This document shows, piece after piece, positions 10,889 through 19,921 of a stretch of DNA of 64,000 bases. The DNA comes from Phocaeicola barnesiae DSM 18169 = JCM 13652. GTDB taxonomy: Bacteria > Bacteroidota > Bacteroidia > Bacteroidales > Bacteroidaceae. A program made the position numbers and the translations under genes. Numbering within the stretch: position 1 is the first letter of the stretch; every line of letters starts with the position of its first letter. The notes beneath the pieces are model-generated. The model was not told the DNA's origin. It did no database searches and saw only the letters and a program-made list of their open reading frames with translations. The stretch lies in the NCBI RefSeq assembly GCF_000374585.1, contig NZ_KB894646.1, forward strand, positions 186,001 to 250,000, written 5' to 3'.

Positions 10889-11197
10889 CACGAACAAACC
10901 CCGGAACAACGCCCACGAACAAACTTCGGAACAACGCCCACGAACGGCCCCCGGAACAACGTCCACGAACGGCCCCCGGAACAACGCCCACGAACGGATT
11001 TCGGAACAACGTTCTCTCCGGCCCCCGGAACAACGTCCACGAACGGCCCCCGGAACAACGCCCACGAACGGACCCCGGAACAACGTCCACGAACGGCCCC
11101 CGGAACAACGCCCACAAACGGATTCCGGAACAACGTCCACGAACGGCCCCCGGAACAACGCCCACAAACGGATTTCGGAACAACGTTCTCTCCGGCC
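10889..11197. repeat. Tandem array of twelve 25-bp repeats
   Basis: Twelve units start at 10889, 10914, 10939, 10964, 10989, 11014, 11038, 11063, 11088, 11113, 11138 and 11163. All are 25 bases except the sixth, which is 24, and a partial unit follows at 11188. Each unit contains the core CGGAACAACG, and most start with CACGAACGG. Variation is concentrated in the 3-4 bases before the core. There are no spacers. Since 25 is not divisible by 3, the open frames running through it shift frame at every unit and are not likely to be genes. Confidence 0.95.
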
Positions 11198-11340
11198 TTA
11201 GTTTTGAGGCGAAAAGCGGAGAAGAGGAGCCCGGCGAACAGAAGCGCAGGCTGTCTGAGCGAAGCGAGTTCCTGCGCTTCCGACGGGAAACACTTCGTAG
11301 CCGCCTCAAAACGGAAGCCGGCGTTTTTTCTTTTTGTTAC

Positions 11341-11370
11341 CTTTTTCTTTTGGACGCCCAAAAGAAAAAG
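11341..11370. terminator. Perfect 13-bp T-rich inverted repeat
   Basis: CTTTTTCTTTTGG (11341-11353), loop ACGC, CCAAAAGAAAAAG (11358-11370). It lies 10 bases beyond the stop of the ABC ATPase gene on the minus strand and is a plausible terminator or part of a dispersed repeat. It directly abuts the tandem repeat region. Confidence 0.55.
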
Positions 11371-11379
11371 TAAGAAACC

Positions 11380-12039
11380 CTACAACTGCATCACCGCATC
11401 ATACTCCAGCGGCAGATGCTTGCCGATGGACGTCACCACGATGCCGAAGCCCTGTTTCGCGGCCTCCTCCGTCAGGATACGCGCCATGAGTCGTCCGTTC
11501 CCGTCGTCCAGGTGACTCACCGGCTCGTCCAGAAAGATGAAATCTGCAGGCTGGCAGAGCGCCCGGATAAAGGCCACCCGCTGCTGCTGTCCGAACGACA
11601 TCCGTCCGATGGGCTGGTCCCACTTGTCGGCGATGCCCAGCTCCTCGAACCACCGTCGGATTTCCTTCTTGTCACGGAATCCCGTCAGGTTATTCTTCAG
11701 CTTCACGTTCTCCCAGGCAGTCAGTTCCGCAAAGAGCCGCAGTTCCTGAAAAAGCATGCTCAGCGAGCGCTTCCTCAGTTCCACCCAGTCGGCCACATGC
11801 AGCTTCCGCACGTTCGTCCCGTCGAAAGCGATGATTCCCTGGTAATCCTGCCGGTAACCATACACAAAGCTGCACAGAGACGATTTTCCCGTACCCGATG
11901 CAGCTTCTATCAAATAAGACTTCTCTTTCTGGAAAGCCACCTGCCGGTGCCAGATGTCGGACACGATTCCGTCGCGTCCGGCAAACACTTCCGGCAGGGT
12001 CTGTTGCAATTCAATCGTATTCATAGCCTTAAAGCGCAT
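11380..12039 (-). CDS. ABC transporter ATP-binding protein
   Basis: A 219-residue cytosolic ATPase. Walker A is ASGTGKSS (about residues 47-54), the signature is MSFGQQQRV, and Walker B is FIFLDEPVSHLDD. It resembles LolD/FtsE/MacB-type ATPases that pair with FtsX-like permeases, here most likely the protein at 9584-10771. The listed start overlaps the end of rsmE by 11 bases; an ATG at 12024, giving MNTIELQQ and no overlap, is an equally good start. Confidence 0.88.
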   Translation of the reverse strand: MRFKAMNTIELQQTLPEVFAGRDGIVSDIWHRQVAFQKEKSYLIEAASGTGKSSLCSFVYGYRQDYQGIIAFDGTNVRKLHVADWVELRKRSLSMLFQELRLFAELTAWENVKLKNNLTGFRDKKEIRRWFEELGIADKWDQPIGRMSFGQQQRVAFIRALCQPADFIFLDEPVSHLDDGNGRLMARILTEEAAKQGFGIVVTSIGKHLPLEYDAVMQL

Positions 12040-12730
12040 TCTTCAGATTCATCAGATGGACAGCCACCAGCGCCGCCGTTTCCGTCCGCAACCGCGATTT
12101 CCCCAAGCTGATGGGCTGAAATCCCGCCGCTTCGGCCTGAGCTACTTCCTCAGGGCTGAAGTCACCCTCCGGACCAATCAGCACCAGCGCGTCCTTTCCC
12201 GGCTCCAGCACGTCCTGCAGCAACGGCTTCTCGCCCTCGTAACAGTGGGCAATGAACTTCTGTCCCGGGAAATCCTGCGCCACGAAGCGCTGGAAATCCG
12301 TCAGCTCGTTCACCACCGGCTTGCGGGCCTTGAGCGACTGTTTCACCGCCGAAACCACGATCTTCTCAATCCGTTCCGTCTTGATGACCTTCCGTTCCGA
12401 GAACCGGCAGTTCAGGAACGTCAGCTCGTCGAAACCGATTTCCGTGGCCTTCTCGGCCAACCATTCCATGCGGTCCATGTTCTTGGTCGGTGCCAGTGCC
12501 AGATGCAGGTGTCCCCGCCAGAACGGTTCCTGTTCGATGGTTTCCGTCACCCTCACCTGGCAACGTTTTCCCGTGGCGGCACTGATGACCGCCCGGTAGA
12601 AATATCCTCTTCCATCGGTGAGCATCACTTCATCGCCCACTCCCAACCGGAGTACACGCAGGCAGTGGCCCGCTTCTTCCTCCGGAAGTTCCGGACTTGT
12701 CGCGATGTCCGGTGTATAGAATACATGCAT
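12029..12730 (-). CDS. rsmE: 16S rRNA m3U1498 methyltransferase RsmE
   Basis: A 233-residue SPOUT methyltransferase that uses S-adenosylmethionine to methylate U1498 of 16S rRNA. The C-terminal knot motif LIGPEGDFSPEEV and LGKSRLRTETAALVAV are the cofactor-binding signatures, and the N-terminal PUA-like domain (HVFYTPDIA, then HCLRVLRLGVGDEV) is present. Length is typical. It overlaps or abuts the ABC ATPase gene downstream. Confidence 0.95.
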   Translation of the reverse strand: MHVFYTPDIATSPELPEEEAGHCLRVLRLGVGDEVMLTDGRGYFYRAVISAATGKRCQVRVTETIEQEPFWRGHLHLALAPTKNMDRMEWLAEKATEIGFDELTFLNCRFSERKVIKTERIEKIVVSAVKQSLKARKPVVNELTDFQRFVAQDFPGQKFIAHCYEGEKPLLQDVLEPGKDALVLIGPEGDFSPEEVAQAEAAGFQPISLGKSRLRTETAALVAVHLMNLKNAL

Positions 12731-12797
12731 GTAGTTAATAGTTAAAAGTTAAAAGTTAATAGTTAAAAGTTAATAGTTAAAAGTTAAAAGTTAAAAA
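12727..12797. repeat. GTTAATA/GTTAAAA short-repeat block
   Basis: About ten imperfect copies of GTTAAAA or GTTAATA in a row directly upstream of rsmE (minus strand). A shorter block of the same kind lies upstream of the permease gene at 10780-10814. Confidence 0.75.
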
Positions 12798-12847
12798 CGG
12801 AGTGGATGTTTCTGGGTGGGCCCTACCTCTACAGAACGAATCATCCA

Positions 12848-12873
12848 TGTAGGGACGCACGGTCCGTGCGTCC
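12848..12873 (+). repeat. REP-like palindrome, copy 2
   Basis: TGTAG followed by the 21-base palindrome GGACGCACGG/T/CCGTGCGTCC. It is identical over 26 bases to the reverse complement of 1643-1668. Confidence 0.75.
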
Positions 12874-12931
12874 GGCCGGTAAGAAACTCCCCGAAACCAC
12901 CTGACATTCCGTCAACGGGCCAGCGATTTCC

Positions 12932-12954
12932 GGGCGGGTTACCCCGCCCCTACC
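12932..12954 (-). repeat. GTAGGG-flanked palindrome (related REP-like element)
   Basis: GGGCGGGTTACCCCGCCC followed by CTACC. On the minus strand it reads GGTAGGG then an imperfect palindrome, the same design as the elements at 1643 and 12848 but with different stem bases. Confidence 0.6.
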
Positions 12955-12958
12955 GGAA

Positions 12959-14530
12959 TTACCGTACCACGCCACTCAATTTCAAACCGAGGTCCATCCA
13001 CTGTTTCAATACGTTGGTCTTTTCATCCTTCGAAGAAACGGTGAAGGTGGTATGTTCGGCATCCTTGACATCCACGGTCAGGTAGCTGAAGTTATCGACC
13101 ACCTGTCCGGCCAATCCCCGGCTGTATCTCGGCACTTCCGAAAGAATCAGGTCACGGACACTGGATATGCTCAAGGCCATGAAGAAACGCTTGCCGCTCA
13201 CTTCGCTCGCCCAGGGAGCCTTGACCAGGCTGTTCCCTTTCACGCCCTCGTTCAGCAGCAGCTTGTCGTTGGTCAGGTAGAAACGTTTGTCACGCACACC
13301 GATACAGATGGAAGTCGGTCCCTGTCCCATACCGAACTGTGAGCCGTCGGCCAGTTGCAGTTCATAGCTGTCCTTTCCTGTCGGCACCAGGCGCATGGAA
13401 CGTCCGGCCATCGAAATGATCGGTTTCAGCTGGTTCATCAGGGCCTGCAGGAAATCAGCGTTCTTCACTTCCGCGAATAGAGAAACCTGCGGAATCTTCT
13501 CATCCAGCATGTTCATGCCCAACGTCACGGTACCGTCCACCGCTTCGAACACCGGTTTCAAGTCAATGTCAAACGGCATGCTCATCAGCGCGGATCCGAA
13601 CACCTTCTGCTTGTCCAGCTGTTCATATATCTTCGCGCCGTTGCCCCGCAACGCCATCCAGCAGAACGTATTTTCCGGATAAGCGTCCATGTATTTGTCG
13701 TTCAGTTTATCCAGTGCAGCCATCTGTGTCTCCGCCATCTTTCTGAGTTCCTTGTTCTTATAAATTGTCTGCATATCGGCCACCATCTTTCCGTTCTCGA
13801 AACGGACAGCCGTCAGCATCCGGATGTCACTCAGTTTGGCTCCTTCGGGCAGTGCAGCCTGCATCATGGAGCGCAGTTCCACCGGCATCAGGTCCAGACC
13901 GTTCACGAAAGCCATGTCCGCGTTTGCCTCCGACATCGACTTGTATTCGTCGGTTGCGGCGAACGAACGTTCCTTCGGATTGTTCAGCCAGCCCTTCATC
14001 TGCGCCTTCAGTTCCTCGCTCTTCATGCGTCCGGAACCCATCAGCAGCGCTTCATCCGTAAAGGCCAGCACGAGCTTGCCGCTCTCGGTCCACGAAGCCC
14101 CGTCCTTCTCTTCCAGCTGAGCACACATCTGCTGACCGGCCAGCACATCCACCAGGTCATGCAGCTTGTCACTGTTCTGCACACAAGCCACGACGCCCGA
14201 AGTCTCCCCGTCCGGTTGGATAAAGAAATAAATCGGTTTCTTGAAATCGATACCACTTTCGCTCGGGTTGTTCAGGATATCTTCCAGCACCTTCGCCTCT
14301 TCGGCCGCAAGTCCCTGGGTGACATTCTTCTTCATCTTATCCAGAGTCGCCTTGTCCACCGATTCCGTCAGACCGCTTTTCTGTACCAGCGACGACACCT
14401 GGAACGAACCTACCACCGAGGCATCCTGCGGGATTACCCGGGTGTACTCATTTTTCTCCGAACAAGCTGCCAGCAATACCAGTACCACCAGCAACGCATA
14501 ATTCCAAACGTGTTTTACCATATCTCTCAC
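12959..14530 (-). CDS. DUF4836-family lipoprotein
   Basis: A 523-residue predicted lipoprotein: the signal segment ends in LLAAC, so Cys23 is the likely lipid anchor. The mature start (RVIPQDASVVGSFQVSSLV) and the later GSFAATD and TVDVKDAEHTTFTVS stretches resemble the DUF4836 family found in Bacteroidetes. I know no biochemical function for it. It lies 13 bases after the nuclease gene and is probably co-transcribed with it. Cell-envelope location is predicted from the lipobox. Confidence 0.8.
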   Translation of the reverse strand: MRDMVKHVWNYALLVVLVLLAACSEKNEYTRVIPQDASVVGSFQVSSLVQKSGLTESVDKATLDKMKKNVTQGLAAEEAKVLEDILNNPSESGIDFKKPIYFFIQPDGETSGVVACVQNSDKLHDLVDVLAGQQMCAQLEEKDGASWTESGKLVLAFTDEALLMGSGRMKSEELKAQMKGWLNNPKERSFAATDEYKSMSEANADMAFVNGLDLMPVELRSMMQAALPEGAKLSDIRMLTAVRFENGKMVADMQTIYKNKELRKMAETQMAALDKLNDKYMDAYPENTFCWMALRGNGAKIYEQLDKQKVFGSALMSMPFDIDLKPVFEAVDGTVTLGMNMLDEKIPQVSLFAEVKNADFLQALMNQLKPIISMAGRSMRLVPTGKDSYELQLADGSQFGMGQGPTSICIGVRDKRFYLTNDKLLLNEGVKGNSLVKAPWASEVSGKRFFMALSISSVRDLILSEVPRYSRGLAGQVVDNFSYLTVDVKDAEHTTFTVSSKDEKTNVLKQWMDLGLKLSGVVR

Positions 14531-14543
14531 ATTTTATTGTTTC

Positions 14544-15134
14544 CTATTCCTTTCCTTCCTTCTCTTCCGCTTCGCGGCGTCTGATTTCGTCCCGCAACTG
14601 CGAGGCCCGTTCATAATCCTCCTTATCCACGGCCGCCTGCATCTCCTGTTTCAGCGTATCCAGGTCCACCATGTTGACAGGAACCGTATAAGCCGAACCG
14701 TCCGGCGAGATGTACCGCAACTGTTCCCGTTCCAGCACCTCGTCCAGCACATACAGCGGGAAGCCGGCACGCATGGACAGCGAAATCACATCCGTAGAGC
14801 GTGCATCCACCTGGTAGACACTTCCATCCGGCCGCTGCACGTACAGGTCAGCGTAGTAGACCCCGCTCTTGACGGCCGAAATCACCCCTTTCACCGGTTC
14901 CAGTCCCCCCTGCTTCATCACGTCCAGCATCAGTTCGTGCGTGAACGGGCGGGGCGGGCGATACCCCAGCTGGGCTATCCGGATGCCCTGTGCCTCCACC
15001 GCGCCGATAATCAGCGCCAGCCTCCGGTGTCCCCCTTCTATCTCCTCCAGCACCAATGCAAAGGCATCCGAGGGTTTCAGCACCGTCGACATGTCCAGCA
15101 CCCGTACCGGTATCTCATTCCATGCTCTTTCCAT
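14544..15134 (-). CDS. Bifunctional nuclease-family protein with UVR motif
   Basis: A 196-residue protein. Residues about 5-140 match the bifunctional nuclease (DUF151/BFN) domain (ALVLEEIEGGHRRLALIIG, then ARSTDVISLSMRAGFPLYV). The C-terminal part (VDKEDYERASQLRDEIRR) is a UvrB/UvrC interaction (UVR) motif, a known combination in Bacteroidetes. Nuclease activity is inferred from family. It starts 9 bases after the permease gene and precedes the DUF4836 gene, suggesting one transcript of three genes. Confidence 0.85.
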   Translation of the reverse strand: MERAWNEIPVRVLDMSTVLKPSDAFALVLEEIEGGHRRLALIIGAVEAQGIRIAQLGYRPPRPFTHELMLDVMKQGGLEPVKGVISAVKSGVYYADLYVQRPDGSVYQVDARSTDVISLSMRAGFPLYVLDEVLEREQLRYISPDGSAYTVPVNMVDLDTLKQEMQAAVDKEDYERASQLRDEIRRREAEEKEGKE

Positions 15135-15143
15135 AAAATCTCC

Positions 15144-16406
15144 TTATTTTGTTTCAGGCGTATGTTTGTAGCGGAAGACGAGGGCAAACACCACTGCCAC
15201 CACCAGCGCATACGCCGCAAAGATAAACCACGCCTGGCTCCATCCGGCCACCTGCGGTTCCGTACTGCTGAAGTCCACAAAACGGTTCACCACCGCCTGT
15301 GCGCTCAACGTACCCACCGTCGCACCGATACCGTTTGTCATGATGATGAACAGTCCCTGTGCGCTCGAACGGATGGAGATATCCGTTTCCCGGTCCACAA
15401 AGAGCGAGCCGGATACGTTGAAGAAATCGAACGCCACTCCATACACCAGCATGGAGAGGATGAACATCCACACCCCGCTGCCCGGGTTTCCCAGACCGAA
15501 GAGTCCGAAACGCAGCACCCAGGCCACCATGGCAATCAGCATCACCCGTTTGATGCCGAACCGGCTCAGGAAGAACGGGATGAGCAGGATGCAGCAGGTC
15601 TCACTCACCTGCGAGAGCGAAATCAGCAGGTTGGCATGCTGTGCCCCGAACGTATCGGCGTATTCCGGAATGGCCTGGAAGCTCGTGATGAACGGGTTGG
15701 CAAACCCGTTGGTAATCTGAAGCGAAACCCCCAGCAGCATCGAGAAGATGAAGAAGATAGCCATCTTCCGCTGCTTGAAGAGCAGGAAAGCGTTCAGGCC
15801 CAGCGCCTCCACCAACGATTTCCGGGCACCTCCCTTGCTCACCGGACAGCCCGGCAGCGTGTTGGCATAAAGCGCCAGCAGCAGTCCCCACACCGCACAG
15901 GTGAAGAACTGCATGTAATTGGCCTGGAAGCCCATCAGATCTACCAGCCACATGGAGCAGATGAACCCGATGGTACCGAAGGTACGGATGGGCGGGAAAG
16001 CCTTGATGGTATCCAGCCCCGCCTGTTCGAGGGCCGTAAAGGCCACCGAGTTGGAGAGTCCCAGGGTCGGCATATAGAAAGCGACACTCAGCGAATAGAG
16101 CAGAAAGAGCGGACCGAACGCCACCTCACTCCCCGCTTCCATGGCATAATAGCCGGCTCCCCCCATAAAAAGGGCGGCCAGCAGATGGCTCATTCCCAAC
16201 AGGCGTTGGGCAGGCACCCAGCGGTCGGCAATGATACCCAGAATAGCAGGCATGAAAAGGGAAACGATTCCCTGCATGGCATAAAAAATACCGATGTGAC
16301 TACCCAGGCCAACGCCTGCCAGGTACGTCCCCATCGAGGTCAGATAAGCTCCCCACACAGCAAACTGCAGGAAGTTCATTACGGTCAGTCGGATTTTAAT
16401 GTTCAT
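15144..16406 (-). CDS. NupG-type nucleoside:H+ symporter
   Basis: A 420-residue MFS transporter with twelve predicted helices. The opening MNIKIRLTVMNFLQFAVWG followed by AYLTSMGTYL is characteristic of the NupG/XapB nucleoside permease family, which takes up nucleosides with protons across the inner membrane. Length is as expected. It is the first gene of a probable three-gene transcript with the bifunctional nuclease and DUF4836 genes, so nucleic-acid or nucleoside salvage is a possible shared theme, but this is inference. Confidence 0.88.
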   Translation of the reverse strand: MNIKIRLTVMNFLQFAVWGAYLTSMGTYLAGVGLGSHIGIFYAMQGIVSLFMPAILGIIADRWVPAQRLLGMSHLLAALFMGGAGYYAMEAGSEVAFGPLFLLYSLSVAFYMPTLGLSNSVAFTALEQAGLDTIKAFPPIRTFGTIGFICSMWLVDLMGFQANYMQFFTCAVWGLLLALYANTLPGCPVSKGGARKSLVEALGLNAFLLFKQRKMAIFFIFSMLLGVSLQITNGFANPFITSFQAIPEYADTFGAQHANLLISLSQVSETCCILLIPFFLSRFGIKRVMLIAMVAWVLRFGLFGLGNPGSGVWMFILSMLVYGVAFDFFNVSGSLFVDRETDISIRSSAQGLFIIMTNGIGATVGTLSAQAVVNRFVDFSSTEPQVAGWSQAWFIFAAYALVVAVVFALVFRYKHTPETK

Positions 16407-16500
16407 AGGTTCGTCAGTCTATTATGTTTTTCTCATTCAAATATAAATAATATTTTAGAAACAATACACATCCAAAGAAAAAAGATAATAAAGATAACAG

Positions 16501-16547
16501 AAAACCGCCCGTCATCGGCCGCGTACAGCACGATAACGGACGGTCTT
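16501..16547 (-). terminator. Terminator after the M64-like peptidase gene
   Basis: ACCGCCCGTCATCG (16504-16517) pairs, with two G-T wobbles, with CGATAACGGACGGT (16531-16544). On the minus strand it is followed by a TTTTCT run. It lies 40 bases after the peptidase stop. Confidence 0.75.
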
Positions 16548-16585
16548 CTCCGGTCCGTGATTCCCTTCAGGGAACAGTATGCAGA

Positions 16586-18964
16586 TTAACGGAGCGGTAC
16601 GTTGACGGCCTGCCCTTTCTTCAAGCGGTATTTTGCTTCGCTGGAAGGATAATCACATTTGATCGGTGGTAGTCCAACCAACCCTTTCTTTACCGTACCG
16701 ACCCGGCTGGCCCCTTCATTTTCTATCCGCTGACGGTTGATTTCATCGTATTCCAGGAAATCGTCGAAACTGTACACCCCACCGGATTTTTCCATGATAC
16801 GCCGGTAGATGCTCTGTCGGCTCGGTGCGTTGAAACCGCCCGTATTATGCCGCATAATACTGTTTTCCGTGGCCCGATAAGCACCTTTCGGATAATAGAG
16901 AGCCCCTTCATAGATGCCTATCTTTTCTTTCTCGTACCGCATATCGGTCAGGAAATAGCTCCAGACAACTTCTTGAGGGTCATTCGTCACATCCACGTTC
17001 ATCGATTCGTTCACCGCATGAGCCGGCGGTATCGATTCCGGATAAGGATAAGTACCCTCGAATTCGGTATACTCGTCATCCAACTTGGCGAAACCGTGGC
17101 CGCAGGCTTCATGATGTATGAGGCTTGTCAAGGCTTCCTCCGTTCCGTTACAGAGACAGAAAGCCGCCGAGAAACCGTCTCCAAACATCCAGCAGTTCGA
17201 ACGGAAGGGAGCATTGCTATTCATCAGGACAATAGCTGTTACATCCTTTGCCGTATAGTTTGTTTCTGCCATTGTACTGACATACTCAACGGCCTTTGTC
17301 GGATTGGTTTCAAAGGTATTCCGCTCAAATTCATAAAATGTTTCGAACACCGTATTCTCACCCAGGATGTCATTACGGGAAACGACATTGACCATATAAA
17401 AATCAAAATAATTGCGGAAAGAAGCATACGGTTCTTCCGAGAAGAAAGCCTCCATAGCCATCTCCGCATGCTTCCGGTAAGTTCCGTCGGCTATCAGGCG
17501 GTCGGTATACGCTTCTCCCAGAATTACCACTTTCAGTCCATTTCCTACCGTATGTTTCTGCAAGGTAGTTACCACTCCATCCATCGAATAGTCGGAAGAT
17601 TCATAGAGCGGGAAAGACAGTTTATACCCTTTTTTCTGATAATAAACCGTGTTAAGACCCAGTTCATTCCACCAGACACAATTCAAAATCTCATCCGGAA
17701 TTTTACCGCTCAATTTGTTGCCACACAGATTCAGGTACCACAACTCGGTCAGTCCAGCCATTGAAGCAGGCAATCCGCCCGTCAAGTCGTTGTTACTCAT
17801 ATCCAGTGTGCTTAAGCGTAAAAGATTTCCGATAGTTTCAGGTATGTCTCCTTCCAATTTATTGCCAGAAAGGTATAGCGTCTCCATGGCACTCAAATCC
17901 CCCAATGCTTCCGGAATCTCTCCTGTCAGATTATTGTCCCAAAGATTCAGCGACTTTACATGTCCGTCCCAATACCCCACTCCATACCATTCGTCCAGTG
18001 GCTTGTCACTGCACCAGTTGGTATGATCTATCCAGTTGTCTCCTCCGGTAGCCTCATATAAGGCTATCAACGCCTCCCGTTCCTGCTGAACAATCTTATC
18101 AAATTCATTCGTCTCCACCGACAAGTCATACACATGTCCTGCCTGGAAACCTCCTTCCGGCGCTTCTTTCTCTACCAGCCCCCGTTCACTGTTCCCGTCA
18201 TCCCCATGAATGAAGCATGTAATCACATTTTTCTCTGTCGTAGGAAGGACAGCGATGTAACAGGTAATCAGTTTCTCAATCCCCAGAACGTCCTTCGGGA
18301 AATAATACCATAAATAATCATACTTGACATCTGCGACAAGTGTGTCTTCCTTCAAGTCATAATAAACCTGTCCCTCATCATAGTTTCTGTACGCTATCGG
18401 TTCACTCGAACGGACCAATAGTCCCTGTGCATCCTTCAGAAGTTCAGTCCGGATATTCAGTTTCAGGAAAGCAAACATATGGCGGAAATCCAGATTCAGC
18501 GAAGACTCCTTGATTTCCCCCTTCGCGTACATGAAATCCAGGTCCGGGTCAGGCATTCCCTCATGATAGTTCTGACCGAAGAGGTATGGAAGCGGAGCCA
18601 ACGGATAACTTGCATCGGACTCCTCATACGGATAGTAGGCATACACCTCCGTGCCTTCTTCATTTTCCAGACGCATATCTACTGGAGTGAAATCAGTCTG
18701 CTTCCCTTCCGCGGTGGCCTGATAACACATCGCGTCAGATTGGTCTGCTGTGAACAGCCCGATTTTGTCGCCCCCTGCCCACGAAACGGTCACCGCTTTA
18801 TCACCTACCGCATAATTTGTTCGTGTAGAACTCTCTACGCTTCCCGTCACCGATAATTCTCCACTGGAATTATGGAACAGCTGCTCGTCTGTACAGCCGA
18901 ACACGATACCTGCCAGCAACAGGATACTTATATAATTCATCAGTCTTTTCATAGCATCATACAT
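16586..18964 (-). CDS. Secreted M64-like metallopeptidase with fimbrillin-like domain and leucine-rich repeats
   Basis: A 792-residue predicted lipoprotein (signal segment ending LAGIVFGC; the inner start MKRLMNYISI is likely). Residues about 30-290 resemble the fimbrillin-like N-terminal domain of Bacteroidetes surface lipoproteins. Residues about 335-430 are plant-type leucine-rich repeats (LSGNKLEGDIPETIGNLLRL is one). The remainder is an M64-type (IgA peptidase-like) domain with HHEACGHGFAKLDDEY at about 615-630. Three residues, not two, separate the first His-Glu from the second His, unlike canonical HExxH; the downstream DEY supports M64. It is likely on the cell surface and cuts host or glycoprotein targets; the substrate is unknown. 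Confidence 0.85.
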   Translation of the reverse strand: MYDAMKRLMNYISILLLAGIVFGCTDEQLFHNSSGELSVTGSVESSTRTNYAVGDKAVTVSWAGGDKIGLFTADQSDAMCYQATAEGKQTDFTPVDMRLENEEGTEVYAYYPYEESDASYPLAPLPYLFGQNYHEGMPDPDLDFMYAKGEIKESSLNLDFRHMFAFLKLNIRTELLKDAQGLLVRSSEPIAYRNYDEGQVYYDLKEDTLVADVKYDYLWYYFPKDVLGIEKLITCYIAVLPTTEKNVITCFIHGDDGNSERGLVEKEAPEGGFQAGHVYDLSVETNEFDKIVQQEREALIALYEATGGDNWIDHTNWCSDKPLDEWYGVGYWDGHVKSLNLWDNNLTGEIPEALGDLSAMETLYLSGNKLEGDIPETIGNLLRLSTLDMSNNDLTGGLPASMAGLTELWYLNLCGNKLSGKIPDEILNCVWWNELGLNTVYYQKKGYKLSFPLYESSDYSMDGVVTTLQKHTVGNGLKVVILGEAYTDRLIADGTYRKHAEMAMEAFFSEEPYASFRNYFDFYMVNVVSRNDILGENTVFETFYEFERNTFETNPTKAVEYVSTMAETNYTAKDVTAIVLMNSNAPFRSNCWMFGDGFSAAFCLCNGTEEALTSLIHHEACGHGFAKLDDEYTEFEGTYPYPESIPPAHAVNESMNVDVTNDPQEVVWSYFLTDMRYEKEKIGIYEGALYYPKGAYRATENSIMRHNTGGFNAPSRQSIYRRIMEKSGGVYSFDDFLEYDEINRQRIENEGASRVGTVKKGLVGLPPIKCDYPSSEAKYRLKKGQAVNVPLR

Positions 18965-18975
18965 TTAAGGTTCAT

Positions 18976-19410
18976 TTACCACGGTTCAACCGGCATCTCG
19001 TCCACACCGTCACTGTCCGGCAGCAGCACCCATTCCTGTTGGGTCACTGTCACGGTCCGGCTAAGTTCCCCACTCCGGAAAGTCAGGGTACCTACCCGCG
19101 GCTGTTCCCCCTCATGTCCGTCTACGGTCAGTTGTACAATACATTCTCCGGCAGCCCCCTCCGTAGGCGACACATGCAGCCACGAAGCCGCTTCGGCAGC
19201 CACTTCTACCGTCCAGACATCGCTGGAGAGAATCAGAAGCGAATAAGTACCGCCCTTATGCTCGATTCCTTGAGACATTTCCGATGGAGAAACACTCAAT
19301 ACAAAGTCGTCCTCTTTCTCGCAACTGCATAGTGCAGAGAAAAATGCCATCCCGACCAGTCCCATCACTACACTGGTAAGGAATCTCTTCAAGTTCAAAC
19401 AGCTAGTCAT
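18976..19410 (-). CDS. BACON-domain lipoprotein
   Basis: About 144 residues from the ATG at 19410 (an upstream ATG at 19443 extends it by 11). The signal segment ends ALCSC, giving a lipid-anchored Cys. The rest is one BACON domain: SWLHVSPTEGAAGE, then GTLTFRSGELSRTVTVTQQ, an immunoglobulin-like fold linked with carbohydrate or mucin binding in Bacteroidetes. AAGAAG just before ATG 19410 supports that start. It lies 11 bases before the M64-like gene, so the two form an operon: a surface binding module and a surface peptidase. Confidence 0.85.
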   Translation of the reverse strand: MTSCLNLKRFLTSVVMGLVGMAFFSALCSCEKEDDFVLSVSPSEMSQGIEHKGGTYSLLILSSDVWTVEVAAEAASWLHVSPTEGAAGECIVQLTVDGHEGEQPRVGTLTFRSGELSRTVTVTQQEWVLLPDSDGVDEMPVEPW

Positions 19411-19487
19411 ATTCTTCTTATTTATTATATCTTTATGGCACAAAACACAAGGGGAAAGGCTTCTTTAAAAGAATTAAAACATTTTCT

Positions 19488-19519
19488 CAAAAATACTAAA
19501 ATAAGTCCAAAAAAGCAAC
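19488..19519 (-). promoter_or_regulatory. Promoter of the BACON-peptidase operon
   Basis: On the minus strand, TATTTTTG (19488-19495) is an exact TAnnTTTG box, and GTTG (19516-19519) lies 20 bases upstream as the -33 element. The predicted start is about 70 bases before the ATG at 19410. Confidence 0.6.
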
Positions 19520-19921
19520 CCCTCCATTCATTTCACGCCTAACAGGAAGAAAAGCTGGACTATCTGTACAAATACTATCCTTATCCTGTCACAGAACAAG
19601 GTAGTTACGAAAGAAAAAAGGATAGGCTCCCAACCTCCCGATACAGAAAACACTTCCAATCGAGCGGAAGTTTCGTTAAGGAGACCGAATTCGACCCACG
19701 CCGCCCCTTTTTTGTATATCGATAAATTTTAAGTAATCATGCAGGAAAAAATGCATAATCAATAGCAAAATATCAACAAAAAAGCAGTATATTCACACAA
19801 GACCTCAAGAGTCTGTCCAACCGTTACCGAGTTACACAGACTCGTCTTCACAGGTATGTCAGCAGCTTCAATTCTGCTTCATCCATCATAGTTTAGCCAC
19901 AGTAAATTTCAAGAGTGAATC
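19520..19921. other. Divergent spacer before the TIR-FGE operon
   Basis: About 400 bases with no gene. Contains an inverted repeat GAGTCTGT (19809-19816) / ACAGACTC (19836-19843) in the presumed leader of the plus-strand operon. I did not find a convincing TAnnTTTG promoter for that operon. Confidence 0.5.

Noticed and set aside
10889-11197. CRISPR array
   Set aside because: Units are directly adjacent with no unique spacers, and no cas gene is nearby.
10839-11361. Long minus-strand open frames through the 25-bp repeat array, with repeated WALFRG-like peptides
   Set aside because: The unit is 25 bases, so the frame changes at each copy; three overlapping frames are open at once, with no ribosome site or family match. 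This is the expected by-product of a G/C-rich tandem repeat.
14937-16589. 550-residue plus-strand open frame opposite the nucleoside permease
   Set aside because: It is antisense to a gene with clear NupG motifs and has a low-complexity His/Gln/Arg-rich composition typical of shadow frames.
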